A stretch of 39,445 nucleotides of DNA. It comes from Streptomyces sp. CB01373 (GTDB lineage Bacteria > Actinomycetota > Actinomycetes > Streptomycetales > Streptomycetaceae). A program made the translations under genes and the position numbers. Under the pieces are notes generated by a model. That model was not told the origin of the DNA. It was given only the letters and a program-made list of their open reading frames with translations, and did not search any database. Numbering within the stretch: the stretch's first letter is position 1; every line of letters begins with the position of its first letter. Location of the stretch: the NCBI RefSeq assembly GCF_002803075.1, contig NZ_NNBK01000019.1, forward strand, positions 140,081 to 179,525. The letters run 5' to 3'. Positions 1-7,145 of the stretch are shown here, piece by piece.

Positions 1-1160
1 CGGAAGGTGAGGCCCGCGCGGCGCAGACGGCCGATGAGGGCGTCACCCATGGCCGTCGCCGTGGTGACCTGACCCGCCGTCGGCGGGAGGTCGTCCAGGG
101 CCAGGGCGAGCGCCGACTCGGCGAACATCTTCGCCGTCTCGCCGTACCCCGGGTCGCCGCCCGCGACCTCGGTGAACACCTGCCGTCCGCCGCCCTCGCC
201 CACGAACCGCAGCGAGAACCAGCTCCTGGCCCGCCGCTCCTCGCCCGGTCCCGCACCGGGCTGCAGCCGCCCGGACAACCAGCTCCGGGCGGGCGGCAGT
301 TGCGCGGCGGCCATGACCGCGCCGAGGGCGGCGGCACCGCCCACAGCGACCGGCAGACGCCGTACGGCCGCGTAGTGGCGGTAGCGGAAGGCCGGACCGT
401 AACGTTCCAGCACGCGCGCCGAGCGCCGCACGATCTGCGGGTCGATGACCGGCAGCGGCACCGCCCACGCGCCCACCTCCCCGGCGAACCGCGGCGCGCC
501 CGTCGGCGTGACCGCCCGTCGCCCCAGCAGCCGCGGCTCGTGCCGCGCCCGGTCCCGCGCGGCGGCCCGCACCCGCAGGGGACGCGCGAACTGGCTGAGC
601 GCCGACGCGAGGGTCCCGCCCGAGAAGGCGGCGTCCACCCGGACGAATCCGTCCACGGTCAGCGGTACGCCCTCCGGCAGCTGGCGGACGGTGAAGTACA
701 CGCCCAGGTCGGCCGGGACGGAGTCGAAGCCGCAGGCGTGCACCAGGCGCGCCCCGGTCTCGCGCGCGCGTGCGTCGTGCCGTACGTACACCAGGTCCAC
801 GAACTCGGGCTCGCCGCACAGGTCCAGGTAGTCCGTGCCGCTGTCGGCGCAGGCGGCGACGAGTTCCTCGCCCACGGCCGTGTACGGGCCCACGGTGGTG
901 GCCAGCACGCGCGCGTGCCGGGCGAGGTCGCGCAGGGAGTCCGGGTCGGCCGCGTCCGCGCGCAGCACTCCGACGGACGCACCCGAGGGCAGCCGCTCAC
1001 GCAGTTCCCGCAACCGCTCCCCGCTGCGGCCGGCGATCGCCCAGCGCAGCCCCTCGGGGGCGTGTGCGGCGAGGTACTCCGCGGTGAGCGCCCCCACGAA
1101 GCCGGTGGCCCCGAAGAGGACGATGTCGTACGGACGGTCGGAGTTCCTCAGCCTGCTCAT
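1..1160 (-). CDS. saccharopine dehydrogenase-family NAD(P)-binding reductase (trans-acting enoyl reductase type), 3' end outside window
   Basis: The start codon is ATG at 1158-1160 on the minus strand, with an AGGAG Shine-Dalgarno about 5 nt upstream. The C-terminus runs off the left edge, leaving about 386 residues. The N-terminus is a Rossmann segment (DIVLFGATGFVGALTAEYL), followed by GRSGERL and an ATTVGPY segment, then YLDLCGEPEF and HACGFDSVPADLG, which are typical of the saccharopine-dehydrogenase-like family. Mycobacterial members of this family include the trans-acting enoyl reductase of phthiocerol and phenolglycolipid synthesis. True lysine-pathway saccharopine dehydrogenase is unlikely. 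It is divergent from an acyl-CoA operon, which fits a role in lipid metabolism, but the substrate is unknown. Confidence 0.85.
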   Translation of the reverse strand, partial: MSRLRNSDRPYDIVLFGATGFVGALTAEYLAAHAPEGLRWAIAGRSGERLRELRERLPSGASVGVLRADAADPDSLRDLARHARVLATTVGPYTAVGEELVAACADSGTDYLDLCGEPEFVDLVYVRHDARARETGARLVHACGFDSVPADLGVYFTVRQLPEGVPLTVDGFVRVDAAFSGGTLASALSQFARPLRVRAAARDRARHEPRLLGRRAVTPTGAPRFAGEVGAWAVPLPVIDPQIVRRSARVLERYGPAFRYRHYAAVRRLPVAVGGAAALGAVMAAAQLPPARSWLSGRLQPGAGPGEERRARSWFSLRFVGEGGGRQVFTEVAGGDPGYGETAKMFAESALALALDDLPPTAGQVTTATAMGDALIGRLRRAGLTF

Positions 1161-1263
1161 GACACTCCTCGCTCTCGCAGCCCGCGCCGCTGTCGGTGGC
1201 CGAGGCTAGCGTGAGGAGTGCGGTGCACGGCGGCGAGGGCCCGGCGGCGACCGTCCGGCGGTG

Positions 1264-1337
1264 CGGGTACGGCCACGACGGCCGGCGGGTACGGCCACGA
1301 AGCCACCGGGTACGGCCACGGGGCCGGCGGGTACGTC
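1264..1337. repeat. four direct copies of a GGGTAC-containing unit at 21-22 bp spacing
   Basis: GGGTAC occurs at 1265, 1287, 1308 and 1329. The first three copies continue as GGGTACGGCCACG and the fourth diverges to GGGTACGTC. Spacings are 22, 21 and 21 bp, close to two helical turns. The array lies in the 284-bp divergent promoter region between the reductase and the racemase operon. It could be a regulator-binding array or the residue of a Gly-Tyr-Gly-His heptad-coding sequence. No function is proven. Confidence 0.6.
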
Positions 1338-1348
1338 TTCGGTACGCC

Positions 1349-1363
1349 TTGGCCAAGCGCTTG
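1349..1363. promoter_or_regulatory. candidate operator: palindrome CAAGCGCTTG overlapping TTGGCCAA
   Basis: The perfect 10-bp palindrome CAAGCGCTTG spans 1354-1363 and overlaps the palindrome TTGGCCAA at 1349-1356. It lies 12 bp upstream of the -35 box proposed for the acyl-CoA operon. From memory, actinobacterial TetR-type regulators of acyl-CoA and sterol catabolism (KstR2 type) use a CAAG-NN-CTTG core. No TetR gene is in the window, so the cognate regulator is unknown. Confidence 0.4.
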
Positions 1364-1375
1364 CTCGCCGAGGGC

Positions 1376-1404
1376 TTGTATCCGCTGGAACCCGTTCTTA
1401 GCAT
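1376..1404 (+). promoter_or_regulatory. putative housekeeping promoter of the racemase-thiolase-fadB operon
   Basis: TTGTAT (1376-1381) and TAGCAT (1399-1404) are separated by exactly 17 bp. This resembles a Streptomyces HrdB-type promoter. The predicted leader is about 33 nt and contains the GAGGGG ribosome-binding site before the ATG at 1445. Confidence 0.5.
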
Positions 1405-1444
1405 CATCGGTGTTACATCGGTTGTGTCACAGTGAGGGGACCTG

Positions 1445-2617
1445 ATGACAACGGCGGAGGCGGCGGGACGGCACGGCCCGCTGACCGGCGTGCGGGTGGT
1501 CGAGCTGGCCGGCATCGGCCCCGGCCCGTTCGCCGCGATGCTGCTGGCCGACCTGGGCGCCGACGTCGTACGGGTGGACCGCCCCGGCGGCGCCGGACTC
1601 GGCATCGACCCCGCCCACGACCTCACCAACCGCAACAAGCGCTCGGTGGTCGTCGACCTGAAGTCGCCGGACGGCCCCGCCCGCGTCCTCGATCTCGCCG
1701 CCCGCGCCGACGTCCTCGTCGAGGGCTACCGCCCCGGCGTCGCCGAGCGCCTGGGCGTCGGCCCCGAGGCCTGCCACGCCCGCAACCCGCGGCTGGTCTA
1801 CGCCCGTATGACCGGATGGGGCCAGGACGGACCGCTCGCCCCGCGCGCGGGACACGACATCGCCTACATCGCGGTGACCGGCACCCTCGGCATGATCGGC
1901 GAACCGGACACGCCCCCGGCCGTCCCCGCCAACCTCCTCGGCGACTACGCGGGCGGCTCCCTCTATCTCGCGGTCGGTGTCCTCGCCGCCCTGCACCACG
2001 CGCGCGCGACCGGCACCGGCCAGGTCGTGGACGCCGCGATCGTCGACGGCACCGCCCATCTCTCCGCGATGATCCACGGCATGCTCGCCGCCGGCGTCTG
2101 GCAGGACCGCCGCGGAGCCAACCTCCTGGACGGCGGCTGCCCGTACTACGGCACCTACGAGACCGCGGACGGCCGGTACATGGCGGTCGGGGCCCTGGAG
2201 CAGCGGTTCTACGACGAGTTCGCCGGACTGCTCGGCCTGGACGAGCACGCCGGGGCCCGTGCCGACCGCACCCGCTGGGGGGAACTGCGCGAGGCGGTCG
2301 CCGCCCGCTTCAAGTCCCGCACGCGGCGGGAGTGGACCGAGGTCTTCGAGGGCTCCGACGCCTGCGTGGCCCCCGTACTGTCGCTGGGCGAGGCCCCGCA
2401 CCACCCGCACCTCGCCGCCCGCGGCACCTTCACGGAGCACGCCGGCCTCGTCCAGCCCGCCCCCGCGCCCCGCTTCTCTGCCACGCCCACCGCCGTGCGC
2501 ACCGCCCCCGCCCGGCCCGGCGACGGCGCGGCGGCCGTGGCCCGCGACTGGGACCTGCCCGCCCACCCGGAGGACGGGAACGAAGGGAAGAACGGGACCG
2601 GGGAGGCCGGCTCCTGA
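1445..2617 (+). CDS. alpha-methylacyl-CoA racemase (CaiB/BaiF family III CoA-transferase fold)
   Basis: A 390-aa protein with ATG preceded by GAGGGG at ideal distance. The N-terminus (GVRVVELAGIGPGPFAAMLLADLGAD) is typical of the CaiB/BaiF family. Assignment to the racemase branch rather than a transferase rests on GHDIAYI with His137 and NLLGDYAGG with Asp167. These are 30 residues apart, like the catalytic His126/Asp156 pair of M. tuberculosis MCR. Similarity continues through DAAIVDG, GANLLDGG and DACVAPVLSL. The enzyme would interconvert 2R- and 2S-methyl acyl-CoAs so branched chains can enter beta-oxidation. It is first in a co-directional set with thiolase and FadB, which supports branched-acyl degradation. 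A transferase role cannot be excluded. The last ~30 residues are low-complexity. Confidence 0.87.
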   Translation: MTTAEAAGRHGPLTGVRVVELAGIGPGPFAAMLLADLGADVVRVDRPGGAGLGIDPAHDLTNRNKRSVVVDLKSPDGPARVLDLAARADVLVEGYRPGVAERLGVGPEACHARNPRLVYARMTGWGQDGPLAPRAGHDIAYIAVTGTLGMIGEPDTPPAVPANLLGDYAGGSLYLAVGVLAALHHARATGTGQVVDAAIVDGTAHLSAMIHGMLAAGVWQDRRGANLLDGGCPYYGTYETADGRYMAVGALEQRFYDEFAGLLGLDEHAGARADRTRWGELREAVAARFKSRTRREWTEVFEGSDACVAPVLSLGEAPHHPHLAARGTFTEHAGLVQPAPAPRFSATPTAVRTAPARPGDGAAAVARDWDLPAHPEDGNEGKNGTGEAGS

Positions 2618-2702
2618 CGGACCCACGACCGCGACCCGATCCCCGGCCCCCCCCACACCCGCCCCGGCCCCCCGGACACCACCCTCGTCGAAAGGCTTGT
2701 CA

Positions 2703-3917
2703 GTGAGCACCGAAGCGTACGTGTACGACGCGATCCGCACCCCACGCGGACGCGGCAAGGCCAACGGCGCCCTGCACGGCACGAAGCCCATCGACCTGGT
2801 CGTCGGACTCATCCACGAGATCCGCGACCGCTTCCCCGGACTCGACCCGGCCGCCGTCGACGACATCGTGCTCGGCGTCGTCGGCCCCATCGGCGACCAG
2901 GGCTCCGACATCGCCCGGATCGCCGCCATCGCCGCGGGACTGCCGGACACGGTGGCCGGTGTGCAGGAGAACCGCTTCTGCGCCTCCGGCCTCGAAGCCG
3001 TCAACCTGGCCGCCGCCAAGGTGCGCTCCGGCTGGGAGGACCTGGTCCTCGCGGGCGGCGTCGAGTCGATGTCCCGGGTGCCGATGGCCTCCGACGGGGG
3101 CGCCTGGTTCAACGACCCGATGACCAACCTCGCCGTCAACTTCGTGCCCCAGGGCATCGGCGCCGACCTGATCGCCACCATCGAGGGCTTCTCCCGGCGG
3201 GACGTCGACGAGTACGCCGCCCTGTCCCAGGAGCGCGCGGTCACCGCCTGGAAGGAGGGCCGCTTCGATCGCTCCGTCGTCCCGGTCAGGGACCGCAACG
3301 GGCTCGTCGTCCTCGACCACGACGAGCACCCCCGCCCCGGCACCACCGCCGACTCGCTGGCGGCGCTCAAGCCGTCCTTCGCGGACATCGGCGACCTGGG
3401 CGGCTTCGACGCCGTCGCCCTGCAGAAGTACCACTGGGTGGAGAAGATCGACCACGTCCACCACGCGGGCAACTCCTCGGGCATCGTCGACGGCGCCTCG
3501 CTCGTCGCGATCGGCTCCCGCGAGATCGGCGAGCGGTACGGACTCACCCCGCGCGCGCGGATCGTCTCCGCCGCCGTTTCCGGCTCCGAGCCCACCATCA
3601 TGCTCACCGGACCCGCCCCCGCCACCCGCAAGGCGCTCGCCAGGGCCGGCCTGACCATCGACGACATCGACCTCGTCGAGATCAACGAGGCGTTCGCGGC
3701 GGTCGTGCTGCGCTTCGCGAAGGACATGGGCCTGTCCCTGGACAAGGTCAACGTCAACGGCGGCGCCATCGCGCTGGGCCACCCGCTCGGCGCCACCGGC
3801 GCGATGATCCTCGGCACCCTCGTGGACGAACTGGAGCGCCAGGACAGGCGCTACGGCCTCGCGACCCTCTGCGTCGGCGGCGGCATGGGCATCGCCACGA
3901 TCGTCGAACGCGTCTGA
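2703..3917 (+). CDS. fadA: acetyl-CoA acyltransferase (thiolase, FadA type)
   Basis: A 404-aa thiolase starting at GTG 2703 with a GAAAGG ribosome-binding site; typical length is about 390-400. All three catalytic positions are present: nucleophile Cys93 in ENRFCASGLEAV, His360 in ALGHPLGATGA, and Cys390 in TLCVGGGMGIA. NEAFAAVVLRF is also conserved. It catalyses thiolytic cleavage of 3-ketoacyl-CoA to acetyl-CoA and a shortened acyl-CoA. It lies 85 bp downstream of the racemase, across an unusually C-rich spacer, and 50 bp upstream of the FadB-type enzyme, the usual fadA-fadB pairing. Degradative function is inferred from that pairing. Confidence 0.93.
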   Translation: MSTEAYVYDAIRTPRGRGKANGALHGTKPIDLVVGLIHEIRDRFPGLDPAAVDDIVLGVVGPIGDQGSDIARIAAIAAGLPDTVAGVQENRFCASGLEAVNLAAAKVRSGWEDLVLAGGVESMSRVPMASDGGAWFNDPMTNLAVNFVPQGIGADLIATIEGFSRRDVDEYAALSQERAVTAWKEGRFDRSVVPVRDRNGLVVLDHDEHPRPGTTADSLAALKPSFADIGDLGGFDAVALQKYHWVEKIDHVHHAGNSSGIVDGASLVAIGSREIGERYGLTPRARIVSAAVSGSEPTIMLTGPAPATRKALARAGLTIDDIDLVEINEAFAAVVLRFAKDMGLSLDKVNVNGGAIALGHPLGATGAMILGTLVDELERQDRRYGLATLCVGGGMGIATIVERV

Positions 3918-3967
3918 CCCGCCCCCAGCGGCGTCCTCAGAACCCGGACCTCAACGGAGACCACGAC

Positions 3968-6145
3968 ATGACCGAGAGCACCACCATCCGCTGGGAGCAG
4001 GACGACACCGGCGTCGTCACCCTCGTCCTCGACGACCCGGACCAGTCCGCGAACACCATGAACCAGGCGTTCCGCGACTCCCTCGCCGCCGTCGCCGACC
4101 GGCTGGAGGCGGAGCGGGAATCCGTCCGCGGCGTCATCCTCACCTCCGCGAAGAAGACCTTCTTCGCGGGCGGCGACCTGCGCGACCTGATCCGGGTCAC
4201 CCCGGACACCGCACAGGACCTGTTCGACGGCGGCCTCGCGCTCAAGCGGAACCTGCGCCGCATCGAGACCCTGGGCAAGCCGGTCGTCGCCGCCGTCAAC
4301 GGCGCGGCCCTGGGCGGCGGTTACGAACTCGCCCTGGCCTGCCACCACCGGATCGCGCTCGACACCCCCGGCATGAAGATCGGCTGCCCCGAGGTGACCC
4401 TCGGCCTGCTCCCCGGCGGCGGCGGGGTCGTCCGCAGCGTACGGCTGCTGGGCATCACCGACGCCCTGCTCAAGGTGCTGCTCCAGGGCACCCAGTACAA
4501 CGCGCGGCGCGCCCAGGAGAACGGGCTGGTCGACGAAGTGGCCACTTCCCAGGATGAGTTGCTGGCCAAGGCGCGCGCCTTCATCGACGCCAACCCCGAG
4601 TCGGGGCAGCCGTGGGACAAGCCCGGATACCGCATCCCCGGCGGCACCCCGGCGAACCCGAAGTTCGCCGCCAACCTGCCCGCCTTCCCGGCCAGTCTGC
4701 GCAAGCAGACGAACGGCGCCCCCTACCCGGCCCCACGCAACATCCTGGCCGCCGCCGTCGAGGGCGCCCAGGTCGACTTCGAGACCGCCCAGGTCATCGA
4801 GGCCCGCTACTTCGTGGAACTGGCCGCGGGGCAGACCTCGAAGAACATGATCCAGGCCTTCTTCTTCGATCTCCAGGCCGTCAACTCCGGCGCCAGCCGG
4901 CCCCAGGGCGTCGAACCCCGCCAGGTGCGCAAGGTGGCCGTTCTCGGGGCCGGGATGATGGGCGCGGGCATCGCCTACGCCTGCGCCCGCGCCGGTATCG
5001 AGGTCGTCCTGAAGGACGTGTCCGCGGAGGCCGCCGCCAAGGGCAGGGGCTACTCCGAGAAGCTGTGCGCCAAGGCCGTCGCCAAGGGCCGTACCAGCCA
5101 GGAGAAGGCGGACGCGGTGCTCGCCCGGATCACGCCCACCGCGGAGGTGGCCGACCTCGCCGGCTGCGACGCGGTGATCGAGGCCGTCTTCGAGGACCCG
5201 GCGCTCAAGCACAAGGTGTTCCAGGAGATCGAGCAGGTCGTCGCGCCGGACGCGCTGCTGTGCTCCAACACCTCCACCCTGCCGATCACCCTCCTCGCCG
5301 AAGGCGTGGAGCGCCAGGCCGACTTCATCGGACTGCACTTCTTCTCACCCGTGGACAAGATGCCCCTGGTCGAGATCATCAGGGGTGAGTGCACCGGCGA
5401 CGAGGCCCTGGCCCGCGCCTTCGACCTGGTCCGGCAGATCAACAAGACCCCGATCGTCGTCAACGACTCGCGCGGCTTCTTCACCTCCCGGGTCATCGGC
5501 CAGTTCATCAACGAGGGCGTGGCCATGGTCGGCGAGGGCATCGAGCCCGCGTCGGTCGAGCAGGCGGCGGCCCAGGCGGGCTACCCGGCCAAGGTGCTGT
5601 CCCTGATGGACGAGCTGACCCTCACCCTGCCCCGGAAGATCCGGGCCGAGTCGCGGCGGGCGGTGGAGGAGGCGGGCGGCGCCTGGACCCCGCACCCCGC
5701 GGACGCGGTGGTCGACCGGATGGTGGACGAGTTCGGCCGCACGGGCCGCAGTGGCGGCGCCGGCTTCTACGACTACGCGGAGGACGGCTCCCGCACCGGC
5801 ATCTGGCCGGGCCTGCGCGAACATTTCTCGAAGCCCGGATACGAGATCCCGTTCCGGGACATGCAGGAGCGCATGCTCTTCGCCGAGGCGCTCGACACCG
5901 TCAGGCTCCTGGAGGAGGGCGTCCTGACCTCCGTCGCCGATGCCAACATCGGCTCGGTGCTCGGCATCGGCTTCCCCGGCTGGACCGGCGGGGTGCTGCA
6001 GTACGTCAATGGCTACGAGGGAGGTCTGCCCGGGTTCGTGGCACGCGCGCGGGAACTCGCCGGGCGCTACGGCGAGCGGTTCGCCCCGCCGGCGCTGCTG
6101 GTGGCGAAGGCGGAGAAGGGGGAGCCCTTCACCGACGCGCGCTGA
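3968..6145 (+). CDS. fadB: bifunctional enoyl-CoA hydratase / 3-hydroxyacyl-CoA dehydrogenase (FadB/FadJ type)
   Basis: A 725-aa fusion of the usual FadB alpha-subunit length. The N-terminal crotonase domain (about 1-210) has the oxyanion-hole segments FAGGDLRD and NGAALGGGYE, and both catalytic glutamates, Glu120 and Glu142 (GCPEVTLGLLPGGGG). From about residue 322 an NAD-binding 3-hydroxyacyl-CoA dehydrogenase domain follows (VAVLGAGMMGAGIAYACARAG), with the catalytic-His segment GLHFFSPVDKMPLVEI. C-terminal dehydrogenase repeats contain NDSRGFFTSRV and GGAGFYDY. It performs hydration of trans-2-enoyl-CoA and oxidation to 3-ketoacyl-CoA, supplying the thiolase upstream. A GGAGA ribosome-binding site precedes the ATG. 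Its stop is only 8 bp from the end of the convergent MerR gene. Confidence 0.95.
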   Translation: MTESTTIRWEQDDTGVVTLVLDDPDQSANTMNQAFRDSLAAVADRLEAERESVRGVILTSAKKTFFAGGDLRDLIRVTPDTAQDLFDGGLALKRNLRRIETLGKPVVAAVNGAALGGGYELALACHHRIALDTPGMKIGCPEVTLGLLPGGGGVVRSVRLLGITDALLKVLLQGTQYNARRAQENGLVDEVATSQDELLAKARAFIDANPESGQPWDKPGYRIPGGTPANPKFAANLPAFPASLRKQTNGAPYPAPRNILAAAVEGAQVDFETAQVIEARYFVELAAGQTSKNMIQAFFFDLQAVNSGASRPQGVEPRQVRKVAVLGAGMMGAGIAYACARAGIEVVLKDVSAEAAAKGRGYSEKLCAKAVAKGRTSQEKADAVLARITPTAEVADLAGCDAVIEAVFEDPALKHKVFQEIEQVVAPDALLCSNTSTLPITLLAEGVERQADFIGLHFFSPVDKMPLVEIIRGECTGDEALARAFDLVRQINKTPIVVNDSRGFFTSRVIGQFINEGVAMVGEGIEPASVEQAAAQAGYPAKVLSLMDELTLTLPRKIRAESRRAVEEAGGAWTPHPADAVVDRMVDEFGRTGRSGGAGFYDYAEDGSRTGIWPGLREHFSKPGYEIPFRDMQERMLFAEALDTVRLLEEGVLTSVADANIGSVLGIGFPGWTGGVLQYVNGYEGGLPGFVARARELAGRYGERFAPPALLVAKAEKGEPFTDAR

Positions 6146-6153
6146 GAAGCCGT

Positions 6154-6906
6154 TCAGCCGGACGGCGGCTCCTGCGTCCCCCGGGGATCCGCTCCCCGGG
6201 GGCCCTCCCGTCCGGCCGTGTCCAGCCACTCCCGCAGCTCCTCCTTCAGCGAGCGCTGGAAGGTGGTGAGCAAGGCCTGCACCACCAGGGGGTGCATCAG
6301 GGCGGACAGGGACCTCACGTCCCGGGTGTCGCGCTCGGCGACGGCGTCGCGCAGCAGCTTCGACAGCTCGTGGGCGGCCGTACGCGCGTGCTCGGCCAGC
6401 ACCGCGCGGGCGGCGATGATCGTCTCCTGGGACAGCGGCACGTCGAGGAGCTCCACGCCGAGCCGCAGCAGACCGGAGTCGACGCGGAAGCAGTCCCCGT
6501 CGGCCTCGACGACATTCATCGCGGCAAGCCGCCGGACGTCCTCCTCGGCGAGCGGCCGGCCCGCCCGGCGCTCCAGCTCCCGCCGGGACAGCGACTCCAC
6601 GGTGTCCGGTGCCCAGGACGCGACCACCGCACGGTGGATGGCGAGGTCGTGCGGGGTGAGGTCCGGCGGAAGCTGCCGCAGATGGCGCTCGATCGCGGCG
6701 AGCGTCATGCCCCTCAGCTGCATCTCCTCGATCAGCGCCAGCCGCGCCAGGTGCTCCTGGCCGTAGCGGCCCACGCGGCGCGGGCCGAGCACCGGCGGCG
6801 GCAGCAGGCCCCGGCCGCTGTAGAAGCGGACCGTGCGCACCGTGACGCCGGCCCGCGCGGCCAGCTCGTCGATCGTGAGGGTCGGCTCGTCGGAGTCGGT
6901 CGTCAT
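6154..6906 (-). CDS. MerR-family transcriptional regulator
   Basis: A 250-aa protein read from ATG 6904-6906. Residues about 9-80 form a MerR winged helix-turn-helix: LTIDELAARAGVTVRTVRFYSGRGLL, an RRVGRYGQEHLARL wing and MQLRGMTLAAIERHL. The ~165-residue C-terminal domain lacks the Cys residues of metal- or redox-sensing MerR proteins, so a small-molecule ligand or protein-protein effector domain is more likely. It is divergent from the amino-acid permease (239-bp gap) and convergent with the fadB operon, so either could be a target; divergence favours the permease or itself. The -10-like box lies 6 nt upstream of the ATG, suggesting a leaderless mRNA. Confidence 0.88.
   Translation of the reverse strand: MTTDSDEPTLTIDELAARAGVTVRTVRFYSGRGLLPPPVLGPRRVGRYGQEHLARLALIEEMQLRGMTLAAIERHLRQLPPDLTPHDLAIHRAVVASWAPDTVESLSRRELERRAGRPLAEEDVRRLAAMNVVEADGDCFRVDSGLLRLGVELLDVPLSQETIIAARAVLAEHARTAAHELSKLLRDAVAERDTRDVRSLSALMHPLVVQALLTTFQRSLKEELREWLDTAGREGPRGADPRGTQEPPSG
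6178..6202. terminator. hairpin at the fadB / MerR convergent junction
   Basis: A 9-bp stem CCCCCGGGG (6178-6186) / CCCCGGGGG (6194-6202) with a 7-nt loop lies inside the 3' end of the MerR coding region, 33 bp past the fadB stop. It could stop rightward transcription. There is no U-tract, as is usual for Streptomyces hairpin terminators. Confidence 0.45.
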
Positions 6907-6912
6907 CGCAGC

Positions 6913-6940
6913 AGTATCGCTGTCCCACCAATGCTGTGAA
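6913..6940 (-). promoter_or_regulatory. putative promoter for leaderless merR transcript
   Basis: On the minus strand TTCACA (6940-6935) and GATACT (6918-6913) are separated by 16 bp. Only 6 nt lie between the -10 and the ATG at 6906, so transcription would start at or next to the start codon. No Shine-Dalgarno is visible upstream of the ATG, consistent with this. Confidence 0.45.
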
Positions 6941-7104
6941 AGCCCTGACCTGCTGGTGTACGGCCGGTGACCGGTGAGTGAACGCCGTGTGTGAGAAGTC
7001 CCGCTCTGTGACGTACGCCATCGCCGGGGAAGCAGACGCCGGGGAAGCTGCTGTTCTGGTCTGTGCCGCGACATGGGTGGTGCGGGCCGGGTCACGTACG
7101 GACA

Positions 7105-7124
7105 CCCGGGCGCAGGCGCCCGGG
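7105..7124 (+). promoter_or_regulatory. GC hairpin in the leader of the permease gene
   Basis: CCCGGGCGC (7105-7113) and GCGCCCGGG (7116-7124) are perfect inverted repeats with a 2-nt centre, so about 8 bp of stem with a 4-nt loop. The hairpin ends 21 nt before the TTG start and just upstream of the AAAGTGG ribosome-binding site. It could modulate translation or terminate early. A perfect 12-bp direct repeat CGCCGGGGAAGC also occurs upstream at 7022 and 7037. Confidence 0.35.
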
Positions 7125-7145
7125 CACCAGAAAGTGGAACCACCC

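Noticed and set aside
2618..2702. C-rich spacer before the thiolase gene as a riboswitch or Rho-utilisation site
   Set aside because: Only base composition supports it (long C runs). There is no conserved structure I can recognise and the spacer is short.
1427..3817. Very long open frames on the opposite strand of real genes (for example antisense to the racemase and thiolase, and antisense to tex, fadB and shc)
   Set aside because: They arise from the high G/C third-position bias. Their translations are low-complexity Arg/Pro/Ala- or Gly/Asp/Val-rich with no family motif, whereas the opposite frames contain complete enzyme signatures.
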